Of a stretch of 31,657 bases of DNA, positions 8,681 through 17,082 are shown piece by piece. The stretch covers positions 1-31,657 of the forward strand of contig CAVALG010000117.1 in the NCBI GenBank assembly GCA_963589585.1. Direction: 5' to 3'. Under the pieces are notes generated by a model. The model saw nothing but the letters and a program-made list of their open reading frames with translations, was not told where the DNA came from and searched no databases. This DNA is from CAVALG01 sp963589585 (GTDB taxonomy: Bacteria > Bacillota > Clostridia > Oscillospirales > Acutalibacteraceae). The position numbers and the translations under genes were made by a program. The first letter of the stretch is position 1. Each line of letters begins with the position of its first letter.

Positions 8681-9652
8681 ATGTCTAAAGTAAAATGTAT
8701 TGGCGTTCTTACAAGCGGCGGCGATGCTCCGGGAATGAATGCTGCTATAAGGTCTGTTGTAAGAACCGCAATTTCAATGGGAATAAAGGTTTACGGTATT
8801 AAAAGAGGATATAACGGGCTTATTGAGGGTGATTTAGAAGAAATGGATGTTCGCTCTGTTTCTGATATAATTAATCGCGGCGGTACTGTCCTTTACACTG
8901 CCAGAAGTCCAAAATTTAAAACCGAAGAAGGTATGCAGCAAGCAATTGATAACTGCAAAAAGTACGGTATTGAGGGTGTTGTTGTTATCGGGGGCGACGG
9001 TTCTTACAGAGGCGCTCGTGATTTGTCACTCAGAGGTATACCCTGCGTAGGTATTCCGGGAACAATTGATAACGATATTTCATCAACCGAATATACCATA
9101 GGTTTTGATACGGCTATGAATACCGCTATGGAAATGGTTGATAAACTCCGCGACACTACCCAGTCTCACGAACGCTGCACCGTTGTTGAGGTTATGGGCA
9201 GGCGCGCAGGTTGGATTGCTCTGCAAACAGGCCTTGCCGTCGGGGCAACTTCAATTCTCGTTCCCGAAGTTCCTTATGATATGGACCGTGATATTATCGC
9301 ACCTATCAGAGAGAATTTAAGCACCGGCAAGAAGCACTTTATCGTTGTAGTAGCCGAGGGTGTAGGCAAAGTTGACGAAATAGCAAAATACATTCAGGAA
9401 ACTACAGGTGTTGAATCCCGTGCAACAGTTCTCGGGCATGTTCAAAGAGGCGGCAGTCCCACAGTGCGTGACCGTGAGGTTGCAAGCCGTATGGGTTACC
9501 ACGCTGTTAAACTGTTAAGCGAGGGAATAGGCAACAGGGTTGTTTCATTGCGTGCCGATGTTATTGTTAATGATGATATCTTTGAAGCGCTTAATATGAA
9601 AAAGGATTTTGATGTTGAAACCTATGAGCTTGCAAAGATAATTTCAATCTGA
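8681..9652 (+). CDS. pfkA: ATP-dependent 6-phosphofructokinase
   Basis: PfkA converts fructose 6-phosphate to fructose 1,6-bisphosphate with ATP, the committing step of glycolysis. From ATG 8681 it is 323 residues, close to the 319-320 of bacterial PfkA. GVLTSGGDAPGMN is at residues 8-20 and the nucleotide loop GGDGS at 104-108. Gly-104 and Gly-107 favour ATP over pyrophosphate. The catalytic loop GTIDNDI has Asp-130, matching Asp-127 of E. coli, and GHVQRGGSP follows. A GTG at 8672 is in frame but lies within the AAAGGTGA ribosome site, so the ATG is preferred. It has its own promoter and ends just before a strong terminator, so it is probably monocistronic. The dnaE-pfkA order is common in clostridia. 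Confidence 0.96.
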   Translation: MSKVKCIGVLTSGGDAPGMNAAIRSVVRTAISMGIKVYGIKRGYNGLIEGDLEEMDVRSVSDIINRGGTVLYTARSPKFKTEEGMQQAIDNCKKYGIEGVVVIGGDGSYRGARDLSLRGIPCVGIPGTIDNDISSTEYTIGFDTAMNTAMEMVDKLRDTTQSHERCTVVEVMGRRAGWIALQTGLAVGATSILVPEVPYDMDRDIIAPIRENLSTGKKHFIVVVAEGVGKVDEIAKYIQETTGVESRATVLGHVQRGGSPTVRDREVASRMGYHAVKLLSEGIGNRVVSLRADVIVNDDIFEALNMKKDFDVETYELAKIISI

Positions 9653-9670
9653 TTTAACTTAGAATAATTT

Positions 9671-9718
9671 AAACGGATATGATTCACAGCCTCAGACTGT
9701 GTTTTATATCCGTTTTTT
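9671..9718 (+). terminator. Rho-independent terminator after pfkA
   Basis: A perfect 10-bp stem (AAACGGATAT 9671-9680 with ATATCCGTTT 9706-9715) encloses an inner CACAG/CTGTG stem (9685-9689 and 9697-9701). It runs into a T tract at 9713-9718. Confidence 0.9.
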
Positions 9719-9743
9719 GTTTTATTATGCTTTAATAGGCGAA

Positions 9744-9773
9744 TTGTGTTAATGGCTTAATTTGCGGTAATAA
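9744..9773 (+). promoter_or_regulatory. Weak candidate promoter for the DUF421 gene
   Basis: TTGTGT (9744-9749) and TAATAA (9768-9773) have an 18-base spacer. The gene follows a terminator and must have its own promoter in 9721-9856, but this match is only moderate. Confidence 0.3.
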
Positions 9774-9824
9774 TAAATATTGCTGTTCTGTTGCTTTGGC
9801 TCAAAAAGTCTTAAAGTAACAGTA

Positions 9825-9844
9825 TTTGCGGAATTTATCGCAAA
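9825..9844 (+). promoter_or_regulatory. Hairpin touching the DUF421 ribosome site
   Basis: TTTGCG (9825-9830) and CGCAAA (9839-9844) form a 6-bp hairpin with an 8-base loop. Its right arm covers the first three bases of the AAAGGAT ribosome site (9842-9848). It could modulate initiation, or it may be chance. Confidence 0.3.
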
Positions 9845-9856
9845 GGATGTGTTTTT

Positions 9857-10564
9857 GTGGATATATTGCGGACGGTATTAGCGTCTTTCTTTTCAATAGC
9901 AGTCCTTTTTATATTAACAAAAATGATGGGGCAAAGGCAGATGTCGCAGTTAAGCGCCTTTGATTATATCAACGGTATAAGTATAGGTTCAATAGCGGCT
10001 GAAATGGCAACTACCGAGAAAAATGTTGTGCCGTATATTGTCGCAATGGCGGTTTATGCTTTTGTTACGCTTGGTATATCTTTGTTTACTCAACGCTTTG
10101 TTTCAATGCGCCGATTTTTTATAGGCCGCAGCCTGCTTTTATATTACAATAATGAGTTTATATTAAAAAATATGGACAAAGCGAAGATTGATGTAAACGA
10201 ATTGCTTACCCAATGTAGGATTGCAGGGCATTTTGACCTGTCAAAACTCAGCGCAGTTTTTATAGAACCGAACGGAAATTTAAGCTTTTTAAAGGTTTCG
10301 ACACAGGATTCGGTAACACCCGATGATTTAAAACTGCCTAAAAAACAGGAAAAAATATTTACCGATGTAATTGTAAACGGCAAAATTATGAGGGAAAATT
10401 TAAAATTTTGTGCAAAAGAAAAAACTTGGCTGCAGGAGCAACTGCGGTTAAATTCCGTTTCGGATTACCGCAAAATTCCGTTAGCAACCTATGACAGCAC
10501 AAACGATACTCTTAAAATTTTCGGCGTTCATAATGCCGAAACTTCACAGGACTATTTTAACTGA
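9857..10564 (+). CDS. DUF421 (YetF/YcaP-type) membrane protein
   Basis: The 235-residue protein has the DUF421 layout. The N-terminal half has about three membrane segments (residues 3-23, about 38-52 and 56-80) with the family motif TKMMGQRQMSQLSAFDYINGIS between the first two. The cytoplasmic C-terminal half, about residues 90-235, resembles the YetF domain (DFNELLTQCRIAG-like region, then FIEPNGNLSFL). Bacillus relatives affect spore germination or envelope functions, but no biochemical activity is established. The start is GTG at 9857, with AAAGGAT at 9842-9848. It stands alone between the pfkA terminator and the converging tmcAL, with 20 bases between the two stop codons. Confidence 0.85.
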   Translation: MDILRTVLASFFSIAVLFILTKMMGQRQMSQLSAFDYINGISIGSIAAEMATTEKNVVPYIVAMAVYAFVTLGISLFTQRFVSMRRFFIGRSLLLYYNNEFILKNMDKAKIDVNELLTQCRIAGHFDLSKLSAVFIEPNGNLSFLKVSTQDSVTPDDLKLPKKQEKIFTDVIVNGKIMRENLKFCAKEKTWLQEQLRLNSVSDYRKIPLATYDSTNDTLKIFGVHNAETSQDYFN

Positions 10565-10584
10565 TTGCAAAATTAAATGCGCCG

Positions 10585-11742
10585 TTATTTTACCGTTATT
10601 ACCCCTGTGGTTAAATCAAGATGTGACGGTCCAACCGTTTTAAATGCTAAAGCGGCAATGTCGGTTGCGCGTGCTTCAATTGAAAAGAGTCTATCGCCCG
10701 AAAACTTAGAAGGGCGTGAGATAATCGGTGCATCTTCATTTACACCGTTAATAACAGTGCGCCCAATATTGTCAGCGCCTAATATCCTTATATGCGGCGG
10801 TAAGCTGCAATCGTCGGCGGTTATCCCGATAAGTGCAGACGCGGTTATGCGCTTAATGCGCGCCATTGTGTACCGTTTGCTTTTTACAAGCGAATAAAAT
10901 TCCTCAAGCGTACCTGCTTTTGCCGCGGCGTCAGCAAGCCTGTTTTCAAGTCCCTCGCTTATATCGGGCAGGTTTGCAAAATCATCTTTATTCATTGCCC
11001 TTAAGCGGTATAAAATTGCCTTTTCAAGCCTTGCGTGCTCGGCAATCCTGCCGTCTTTTACAGCCTCAGTTACGATATTATAAGCATTGGCGGGAATAAA
11101 CCTTTCGGCAGAAGTGTTACCTGTACCGATAAGTTTGCGTAAAAAAGACGCACTTGCAAATTTACCATCCGCCTTGTCCGAATTGTGTAAAACATTGTGC
11201 CGTGTTACGGCGTGAGGAACTATATCAGCACCAAAACTCTTTATTGCACCGATATATTCCGTTGCAAGATTATCGTTAGCCCCTGTCGGCAATTCCTTTC
11301 CCAGCAGCCGTTCTGCAGATATTTTGCGTGCTGCGGCAAATGTTACGCCTTTACTAAGTTCATCTTTAAGAGGTTGTTTGATTTTTTCGCTTGCATAAAT
11401 GCCTGCAGTGTCAGAAAGCAGTTTTATGTCACCGCATTCACTGCCGAAATATAAGTCGGTAACACGCAGCATCCGAGCAATTTTTACGCCGCCCTCGGCA
11501 AAACGCTTCGCGCCGGCAACGGCGTATGTTACGGGAAGTTCAACCACTAAATCGGCACCGCATCTGAGTGACATAGCCGCGCGGTCAAATTTCGAGAACA
11601 TTGCTGCTTCTCCGCGTTGGGTAAACGCTCCGCTCATTATTATAACAACAGCTTCCGCTCCGTCACTTACAGCCCTGTCCAATAAATATTTATGCCCGTT
11701 ATGAAACGGGTCGTATTCCGCTATTACAGCTGCAATTTTCAA
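10585..11742 (-). CDS. tmcAL: tRNA(Met) cytidine acetate ligase
   Basis: TmcAL (YlbM) makes acetyl-AMP from acetate and ATP and acetylates the wobble cytidine 34 of elongator tRNA-Met. The protein has 385 residues from the TTG at 11742. It starts MKIAAVIAEYDPFHNGH, with the nucleotidyltransferase HxGH motif at residues 14-17 (HNGH). Next come MSGAFTQRGEAAMFSKFDRA and GADLVVELP, all family hallmarks. The C-terminus has KRYTMARIKR. A GTG at 11751 would extend it by three residues but overlaps the GGAG ribosome site, so TTG is preferred. It is divergent from ackA. In clostridia this gene often sits next to the pta-ackA pair, but pta is absent here. Confidence 0.92.
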   Translation of the reverse strand: MKIAAVIAEYDPFHNGHKYLLDRAVSDGAEAVVIIMSGAFTQRGEAAMFSKFDRAAMSLRCGADLVVELPVTYAVAGAKRFAEGGVKIARMLRVTDLYFGSECGDIKLLSDTAGIYASEKIKQPLKDELSKGVTFAAARKISAERLLGKELPTGANDNLATEYIGAIKSFGADIVPHAVTRHNVLHNSDKADGKFASASFLRKLIGTGNTSAERFIPANAYNIVTEAVKDGRIAEHARLEKAILYRLRAMNKDDFANLPDISEGLENRLADAAAKAGTLEEFYSLVKSKRYTMARIKRITASALIGITADDCSLPPHIRILGADNIGRTVINGVNEDAPIISRPSKFSGDRLFSIEARATDIAALAFKTVGPSHLDLTTGVITVK

Positions 11743-11750
11743 GTTTATCA

Positions 11751-11754
11751 CTCC
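11751..11754 (-). promoter_or_regulatory. Ribosome binding site deciding the tmcAL TTG start
   Basis: GGAG on the minus strand lies 8 bases before the TTG at 11742. It shares a base with the alternative GTG at 11751, which rules that start out. Confidence 0.65.
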
Positions 11755-11797
11755 GCTTGCTTTTTATCGGCAATAATATATTTTTTACCTAAAACCC

Positions 11798-11826
11798 TTG
11801 AAATTCAGGCAATATTATAGTATTAT
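11798..11826 (+). promoter_or_regulatory. Promoter P1 of the ackA operon
   Basis: TTGAAA (11798-11803) and TATTAT (11821-11826) are 17 bases apart. This would give a leader of about 90 bases before ackA. Confidence 0.65.
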
Positions 11827-11844
11827 AAATTAGTATGGGGAGAT

Positions 11845-11874
11845 TTGAAGATTTCCAAGTACTGAATATATAAT
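11845..11874 (+). promoter_or_regulatory. Promoter P2 of the ackA operon
   Basis: TTGAAG (11845-11850) and a perfect TATAAT (11869-11874) are 18 bases apart, just downstream of P1. Tandem promoters would be consistent with the long run of genes they appear to serve. Confidence 0.55.
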
Positions 11875-11924
11875 ACTACAAAAATATCCGGTATTCAACA
11901 CATTTAGGGAGGTAATTTATTATA

Positions 11925-13133
11925 ATGAAAATTTTGGTTGTAAATGCAGGCAGTTCTTCACTTAAATATCAACTTATTGATATGACTGACGAATCGGTGC
12001 TTGCAAAAGGAAATTGTGAAAGAATCGGTACTAGCGGTATACTCTCTTATAAAAATGCAAAGGGCGAGGGATTTAAAAAAGAAATTCCGATTAAGGACCA
12101 TAAAGAGGCTTTTAACCTTGTTGTAAACGAACTTATAAACGGCGAGTATAAGTGTATAGATTCACTTGATGAAATCGGTGCAGTCGGACACAGAACCGTA
12201 CAGGGCGGCGATAAATATGCAAACTCTGTTTTAATTGATGAAGATGTTAAAAAACAGATTTATGAACTGCGCGAGTTGGCCCCGCTCCATAATCCTGCTA
12301 ACCTCACAGGTATTAACGCCTGCACTGAGGCGCTCGGAAACGATATTCCTCAGGTAGCCGTTTTCGACACCGCGTTCCACCAAACAATGCCCGCAAAAGC
12401 ATATATGTTTGCAATACCTTATGAGTATTACGAGAAGGACGGTATCCGCCGTTACGGTTTCCACGGTACATCGCATAGATTTGTAAGCGGTGTTTGCGCC
12501 GAACTTATGGGCCGCGATATCAGCGAACTGAAAATAATTACCTGCCATCTCGGCAACGGCTGCTCAATCGCCGCAGTTGACAAGGGTAAATGTGTTGATA
12601 CCACTATGGGCCTTACTCCGGTTGACGGATTTATGATGGGTACCCGTGTAGGTACGCTAGACCCTTCGGTTCTTATCTATATCGCAAAAAAATACAATAT
12701 GACACCGGAACAATTGGATGAACTTTGCAATAAGAAATCAGGGCTTTTGGGTATTTCGGGATTTTCAAATGACAGCCGCGATGTTTGCGAAAAGGCAGTC
12801 GAAGGCGATCCGCGCTCAAAACTTGCAATAGATATGCAATATTATCAGATTATTAAATTCATAGGCGCTTATGCCGCCGCAATGAACGGTGTGGACGCAA
12901 TTGTGTTTACCGCAGGTATCGGTGAGAACAACCCCGAAATGCGTCAGATTATTTTAGACGGACTTACTTATTTGGGCGTTAAATGCGACGCTGAAGCTAA
13001 CGCTGTTCCTCATGTAAAAGAAAATCTTAAAATTTCAGCGGCAGACTCAAAAGTTGCTTGCTATGTTATCCCGACCAACGAAGAATTGGTTATCGCACGC
13101 GATACTTACGAGATTGTAAAGAATCTTAAATAA
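11925..13133 (+). CDS. ackA: Acetate kinase
   Basis: AckA makes ATP and acetate from acetyl phosphate, a main energy step in fermenting anaerobes. The 402-residue length is standard. Signatures are VNAGSSSLKYQLI (residues 5-17), the VGHRTVQGG segment near residue 87, FDTAFHQTMP with the catalytic Asp near residue 146, YGFHGTSH near 178 and FTAGIGENNPEMR near 326. The ribosome site GGGAGG (11907-11912) has a long 12-base spacing. It heads a run of eight same-strand genes behind two candidate promoters. No phosphotransacetylase gene is adjacent; the next gene, 37 bases away, is galK. Confidence 0.97.
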   Translation: MKILVVNAGSSSLKYQLIDMTDESVLAKGNCERIGTSGILSYKNAKGEGFKKEIPIKDHKEAFNLVVNELINGEYKCIDSLDEIGAVGHRTVQGGDKYANSVLIDEDVKKQIYELRELAPLHNPANLTGINACTEALGNDIPQVAVFDTAFHQTMPAKAYMFAIPYEYYEKDGIRRYGFHGTSHRFVSGVCAELMGRDISELKIITCHLGNGCSIAAVDKGKCVDTTMGLTPVDGFMMGTRVGTLDPSVLIYIAKKYNMTPEQLDELCNKKSGLLGISGFSNDSRDVCEKAVEGDPRSKLAIDMQYYQIIKFIGAYAAAMNGVDAIVFTAGIGENNPEMRQIILDGLTYLGVKCDAEANAVPHVKENLKISAADSKVACYVIPTNEELVIARDTYEIVKNLK

Positions 13134-13170
13134 TATCCAACTTAAAATATTAACAAAAGGATGATGCCCG

Positions 13171-14436
13171 ATGTCGATAAAAGATAAAATTTTAAGCGGC
13201 GCTTACGACAATACCTTTTCAAAACTGTATAAGGATATTCCCGTCGCACGGGATAGATATATCAAAACGGTTGACGGGTTTTACGAAACCTTTAAAAACG
13301 AGGGCGATATAAAACTATTCAGCGGACCGGGACGCACCGAAGTCGGCGGCAACCATACCGATCATCAGCACGGATGCGTTCTTGCGGGAAGTGTTGATTT
13401 GGACGCAATAGGCGCAGCCGCCGAAAACGGCAGCAATATTGTGCGAATTAAATCAGAAGGCTTTCCGATGGATGAGGTTGACCTTGGTAATCTTGAACCG
13501 TCGGCAGAGGAATACGGTAAATCTTCAGCCCTTATACGCGGAATGTTGCGATATATGCGTGATGCAGGCTATAATATCAGCGGATTTGATGCGTATACTA
13601 CCTCAAATGTTTTAAAAGGTTCGGGACTTTCTTCAAGCGCAGCGTTTGAAGTGCTTGTCGGTAATATAATCCGCGGTATGTTTTCGGGCGGTTCGGTTAC
13701 AGATGTTGATATAGCAATAATAGCGCAAAAATCGGAAAATATATATTTCGGTAAGCCCTGCGGACTTATGGATCAAATGGCAAGTTCGGTAGGCGGCTTT
13801 ACGGCTATTGATTTTTATAATCCCGAAAAACCGCTTATCGAAAAGATTGATTTTGACCTTGCCCGCCACGGCGTTTGCCTGTGCATTGTCGATACAGGCG
13901 GCAATCATGCCGATTTAACTCCGGAATATGCAGCCATACCGGCTGAATGCAAAAAGGTTGCTGAGTTTTTTGGTAAATCGTATTTGCGCGAAGTCAATGA
14001 AGAAGACTTTTTTGTAAATATCGCAAAACTGCGTCCTGTATGCGGTGACCGAGCGATTTTAAGAGCAATTCACTTTTTCACGGATAATAAAACCGCGCAA
14101 CTTGAAAAAATTGCACTTGCAAATGATAACTTTAATGAGTTTTTACGGCTTGTTAAGTTTTCAGGTAATTCGTCCTTTAAATACCTGCAAAATGTTTACG
14201 CTTCAAGCGCGCCTTCCGAACAGGGCTTGTCGCTTGCTTTGGCACTGGCCGAAAAAGTTCTTGGCTCAAAGGGTGCCTGCCGAGTACATGGCGGAGGTTT
14301 TGCAGGTACAATACAGGCATTTGTTCCGTTTGAATTAAAGGAAAATTTCAAAACCGTAATGCAGTCGGTTTTCGGTGCTGCATCTTTCTATGAACTTAAT
14401 ATCCGCCCCATTGGAGGGACAGAAATTAAGGAATAA
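13171..14436 (+). CDS. galK: Galactokinase (GHMP family)
   Basis: The 421-residue GHMP kinase probably phosphorylates galactose at C1 (Leloir pathway). The galactokinase N-terminal signature appears as GRTEVGGNHTDHQHG near residues 52-66, where classical GalK has G-R-V-N-L-I-G-E-H-T-D-Y. The ATP-binding loop KGSGLSSSAA is near residues 149-158. The third GHMP motif reads HGGGFAGT near residue 374, where most have G-A-G-F-G-G. These changes mark a divergent galactokinase branch that I recall from gut Clostridia. Immediate linkage to galT supports galactose over other sugars. The ribosome site is AAAGGATG. Confidence 0.88.
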   Translation: MSIKDKILSGAYDNTFSKLYKDIPVARDRYIKTVDGFYETFKNEGDIKLFSGPGRTEVGGNHTDHQHGCVLAGSVDLDAIGAAAENGSNIVRIKSEGFPMDEVDLGNLEPSAEEYGKSSALIRGMLRYMRDAGYNISGFDAYTTSNVLKGSGLSSSAAFEVLVGNIIRGMFSGGSVTDVDIAIIAQKSENIYFGKPCGLMDQMASSVGGFTAIDFYNPEKPLIEKIDFDLARHGVCLCIVDTGGNHADLTPEYAAIPAECKKVAEFFGKSYLREVNEEDFFVNIAKLRPVCGDRAILRAIHFFTDNKTAQLEKIALANDNFNEFLRLVKFSGNSSFKYLQNVYASSAPSEQGLSLALALAEKVLGSKGACRVHGGGFAGTIQAFVPFELKENFKTVMQSVFGAASFYELNIRPIGGTEIKE

Positions 14437-14471
14437 TTTTATTACTTTTCTGCAAAGGAGAATGAAATATT

Positions 14472-15452
14472 ATGGCAGAATTAAGATATCATCCGTTTAT
14501 TGACGATTGGGTAATGATAGCATCTAACCGACAAAACAGACCTCAAATGCCAAAAGACTATTGTCCGTTTTGCCCAGGTTCCGGTAAAGTACCGGATCAC
14601 TTTACAGTATATGACTATCCAAATGATTTTCCGGCCCTTTCACAGGATCCTCCTGTTCCGGACGATGTAGCAACCGATTTTTTCAAGACCCGTGAGTCTT
14701 ATGGAAAATGCGAGGTAATACTCTATTCTCCTAATCATACGGCAACTTTGCCGGATCTCTCTGATGCCCATATGAGAGAATTGGTTGACCTTTGGACCGA
14801 GAGATATGAGGCGTTAAGCACTGATAAAAAGATTAAGTATGTTTTTATTTTTGAAAATCGCGGCGAACTTGTCGGTGTTACAATGCCGCATCCGCACGGC
14901 CAGATTTACGGCTATTCCGTAGTTCCCAAAAAGATTCAACTTGAATGCGAAAACGCTAAAAAACATTTAAGAAAAACAGGTAACTGTCTATTCTGTGATT
15001 TTACACACGAAGAACAAAGGGTAGGGGAGCGCGTAATTTTCGAGAATGAGCATTTTGTCGTTGTTCTTCCGTTTTTCTGTGAGTATCCTTACGGTGTTTA
15101 TATTATGGCAAAGCGTCATATCTGCAATATCAGCGAAATGACAGATGCGGAAAAGGATGCTTTGGGCGTTACCGTTAAACAGGTTGCAGGTATGTATGAC
15201 AGTCTGTTTGACTTCCGTTTCCCATATATGATGTGTATGCATAATGCGCCTGTAAATGGTGAAGACTGCAGTGATTATTACCATTTTCATATTGAATTTT
15301 ATCCGCCTATGCGCAGTGCAAACAAGCAGAAATTTAACGCATCAAGCGAAACCGGTGTTTGGGCGCATTGTAATCCCACAGCCCCCGAAGAAAAGGCTGT
15401 AGAACTGCGCGAGGCTTATGCAAGATTCATTGAAAGGGAGCAAAACAAGTGA
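14472..15452 (+). CDS. galT: Galactose-1-phosphate uridylyltransferase
   Basis: GalT swaps UMP between UDP-glucose and galactose 1-phosphate, the second Leloir step. The 326-residue protein is the HIT-fold GalT. A CPFCPGSG cysteine pair is near residue 32. The catalytic HPHGQ is at residues 140-144, with His-142 the expected UMP-carrying nucleophile. A second pair, CLFC, begins the C-terminal half, which ends in the YYHFHIEFYPP histidine motif. It follows galK by 35 bases, preceded by a GGAG site. galE, needed to recycle UDP-galactose, is not in the window. Its stop overlaps the GTG of oadG by two bases, so oadG is likely translationally coupled. Confidence 0.95.
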   Translation: MAELRYHPFIDDWVMIASNRQNRPQMPKDYCPFCPGSGKVPDHFTVYDYPNDFPALSQDPPVPDDVATDFFKTRESYGKCEVILYSPNHTATLPDLSDAHMRELVDLWTERYEALSTDKKIKYVFIFENRGELVGVTMPHPHGQIYGYSVVPKKIQLECENAKKHLRKTGNCLFCDFTHEEQRVGERVIFENEHFVVVLPFFCEYPYGVYIMAKRHICNISEMTDAEKDALGVTVKQVAGMYDSLFDFRFPYMMCMHNAPVNGEDCSDYYHFHIEFYPPMRSANKQKFNASSETGVWAHCNPTAPEEKAVELREAYARFIEREQNK

Positions 15453-15835
15453 ACTTAAATTTATTATTGTCGGAGGATTTTAATAAATATGCGGCTAATG
15501 TAACTGTCAGCGGACTGGTTATAGTTTTTGCAATGCTTATTTTACTCGTTGTAATTATTGCGCTTTTCGGTAAACTGATGTCGGCTAAAAACAGTACCGA
15601 TAAAAAGCAGGCTGCCGAAAAAACAACCGCCACTGTTTCTGCTGTACAAGAACAGAGTGTGAGCGTGCCACAGCAGTATGATGACGAATTGATAGCCGTA
15701 ATTGCCGCAGCGGTTGATAGTGTTTATTCGGGCAGCGGCAAAAAAGCCGTTATTAAATCGGTAACTCCTTGCAGCAATAACGCCCGTTCCGCTTGGGCGG
15801 CTGCTGGTCTTAACAATAATGTCAAGGCGTTTTGA
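15449..15835 (+). CDS. Na+-pump decarboxylase gamma subunit (OadG family)
   Basis: The 128-residue protein has one membrane helix (about residues 18-40, VSGLVIVFAMLILLVVIIALFG). A polar linker rich in Ala, Thr, Gln and Ser follows, then a C-terminal segment (YDDELIAVIAAAVDSVY near residue 76, then SAWAAAG). This is the OadG layout: the gamma subunit holds together a biotin-dependent Na+-translocating decarboxylase (oxaloacetate, methylmalonyl-CoA or glutaconyl-CoA type). The start is GTG at 15449, overlapping the galT stop, with GGGAG at 15436-15440. The beta subunit follows directly. Which substrate the complex uses cannot be read from this subunit. Confidence 0.82.
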   Translation: MNLNLLLSEDFNKYAANVTVSGLVIVFAMLILLVVIIALFGKLMSAKNSTDKKQAAEKTTATVSAVQEQSVSVPQQYDDELIAVIAAAVDSVYSGSGKKAVIKSVTPCSNNARSAWAAAGLNNNVKAF

Positions 15836-15849
15836 TTTGGGGGATAGAA

Positions 15850-17058
15850 ATGATTAATGAATTTTGGAATACTATCGTCGGCATTTCAAAAAGTTCCGGC
15901 GTAGCCGCATTTTTCGTCGGCGACGGATGGAAAAACCTTGTGATGATTGGCGTTGCTTGTTTCTTTTTGTATCTTGCAATTAAAAAGGGATTTGAGCCGC
16001 TTCTGCTTTTGCCCATAGCCTTTGGTATGTTGCTTGCCAATCTGCCGAATGCAGGTATTTATCACGCTGAAATATGGGATACCGCAAGTAAGGTTTATTG
16101 GTCTGAGGGGCATATTATTGTAGGCAGAGTCTTGCGTGACGGCGGACTTCTTGATATACTTTACCTCGGTGTAAAACTTGGTATATATCCTCCCCTTATA
16201 TTTTTAGGTATAGGCTGCATGACCGACTTTGCTCCGCTTATCAGTAATCCTAAAAGTTTTCTGCTCGGTGCTGCCGCTCAGCTTGGTATTTTTGTTGCCT
16301 TTATCGGCGCACTGTTGCTCGGAATGCCGGCAAATGTTGCAGGCTCAATAGGCATTATCGGCGGTGCAGACGGTCCTACCGCAATATTCGTAACTTCAAA
16401 ATTAGCACCCGATAAATTAGGACCTATAGCGGTTGCCGCCTATTCGTATATGGCGCTTATTCCGGTTATACAGCCGCCTATAATGAAGTTGCTTACAACC
16501 GAAAAAGAGCGTAAAATAAGAATGAAAGAACTCCGTAAGGTATCTAAAACCGAGAAAATTATTTTCCCGATTCTTGTTACCATAATTGTTTCACTCCTTT
16601 TACCGGATGCTGCCGTTTTGGTTGGTATGCTTATGCTCGGTAACCTATTCAAAGAATCCGGCTGCGTTGACCGTTTATGCAAAACAGCACAAAATGAACT
16701 GATGAATATTATTACAATTTTTCTTGGTATAACGGTCGGTGCAACTACAAACGGCGCTTCATTCTTAAATCTCGATACCCTTAAAATTGTAGGTATGGGG
16801 CTTATTGCGTTCTGTTTCGGAACGGCAGGCGGTGTGCTTTTCGGCAAACTTATGTGCCTTGTTACAAAAGGCAAGGTGAATCCGCTTATCGGCTCTGCAG
16901 GCGTTTCGGCAGTTCCTATGGCGGCAAGGGTTTCACAAAAAGTGGGGCAGGAGGCAGACCCAGGCAACTTCCTGCTTATGCACGCAATGGGCCCGAATGT
17001 TGCCGGTGTAATCGGTTCTGCTGTTGCCGCCGGTGTGTTGCTAAATATTTTAGGATGA
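15850..17058 (+). CDS. Na+-translocating decarboxylase beta subunit (OadB family)
   Basis: A 402-residue integral membrane protein with many hydrophobic segments. It belongs to the OadB/MmdB/GcdB family, which uses decarboxylation of carboxybiotin to export Na+. The conserved GGADGPTAIF motif is at residues 171-180, with the essential Asp-174. LGNLFKESG and the C-terminal GNFLLMHAMGPNVAGVIGSA are also family hallmarks. A TTG at 15832 overlaps the oadG stop and would add six residues. The ATG at 15850, with a GGGGGA site 5 bases upstream, gives the usual start. The carboxyltransferase (alpha) and biotin carrier subunits are not in the window. Confidence 0.9.
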   Translation: MINEFWNTIVGISKSSGVAAFFVGDGWKNLVMIGVACFFLYLAIKKGFEPLLLLPIAFGMLLANLPNAGIYHAEIWDTASKVYWSEGHIIVGRVLRDGGLLDILYLGVKLGIYPPLIFLGIGCMTDFAPLISNPKSFLLGAAAQLGIFVAFIGALLLGMPANVAGSIGIIGGADGPTAIFVTSKLAPDKLGPIAVAAYSYMALIPVIQPPIMKLLTTEKERKIRMKELRKVSKTEKIIFPILVTIIVSLLLPDAAVLVGMLMLGNLFKESGCVDRLCKTAQNELMNIITIFLGITVGATTNGASFLNLDTLKIVGMGLIAFCFGTAGGVLFGKLMCLVTKGKVNPLIGSAGVSAVPMAARVSQKVGQEADPGNFLLMHAMGPNVAGVIGSAVAAGVLLNILG

Positions 17059-17082
17059 TTTCGGCAAGGAGGGTGCTTCTCT

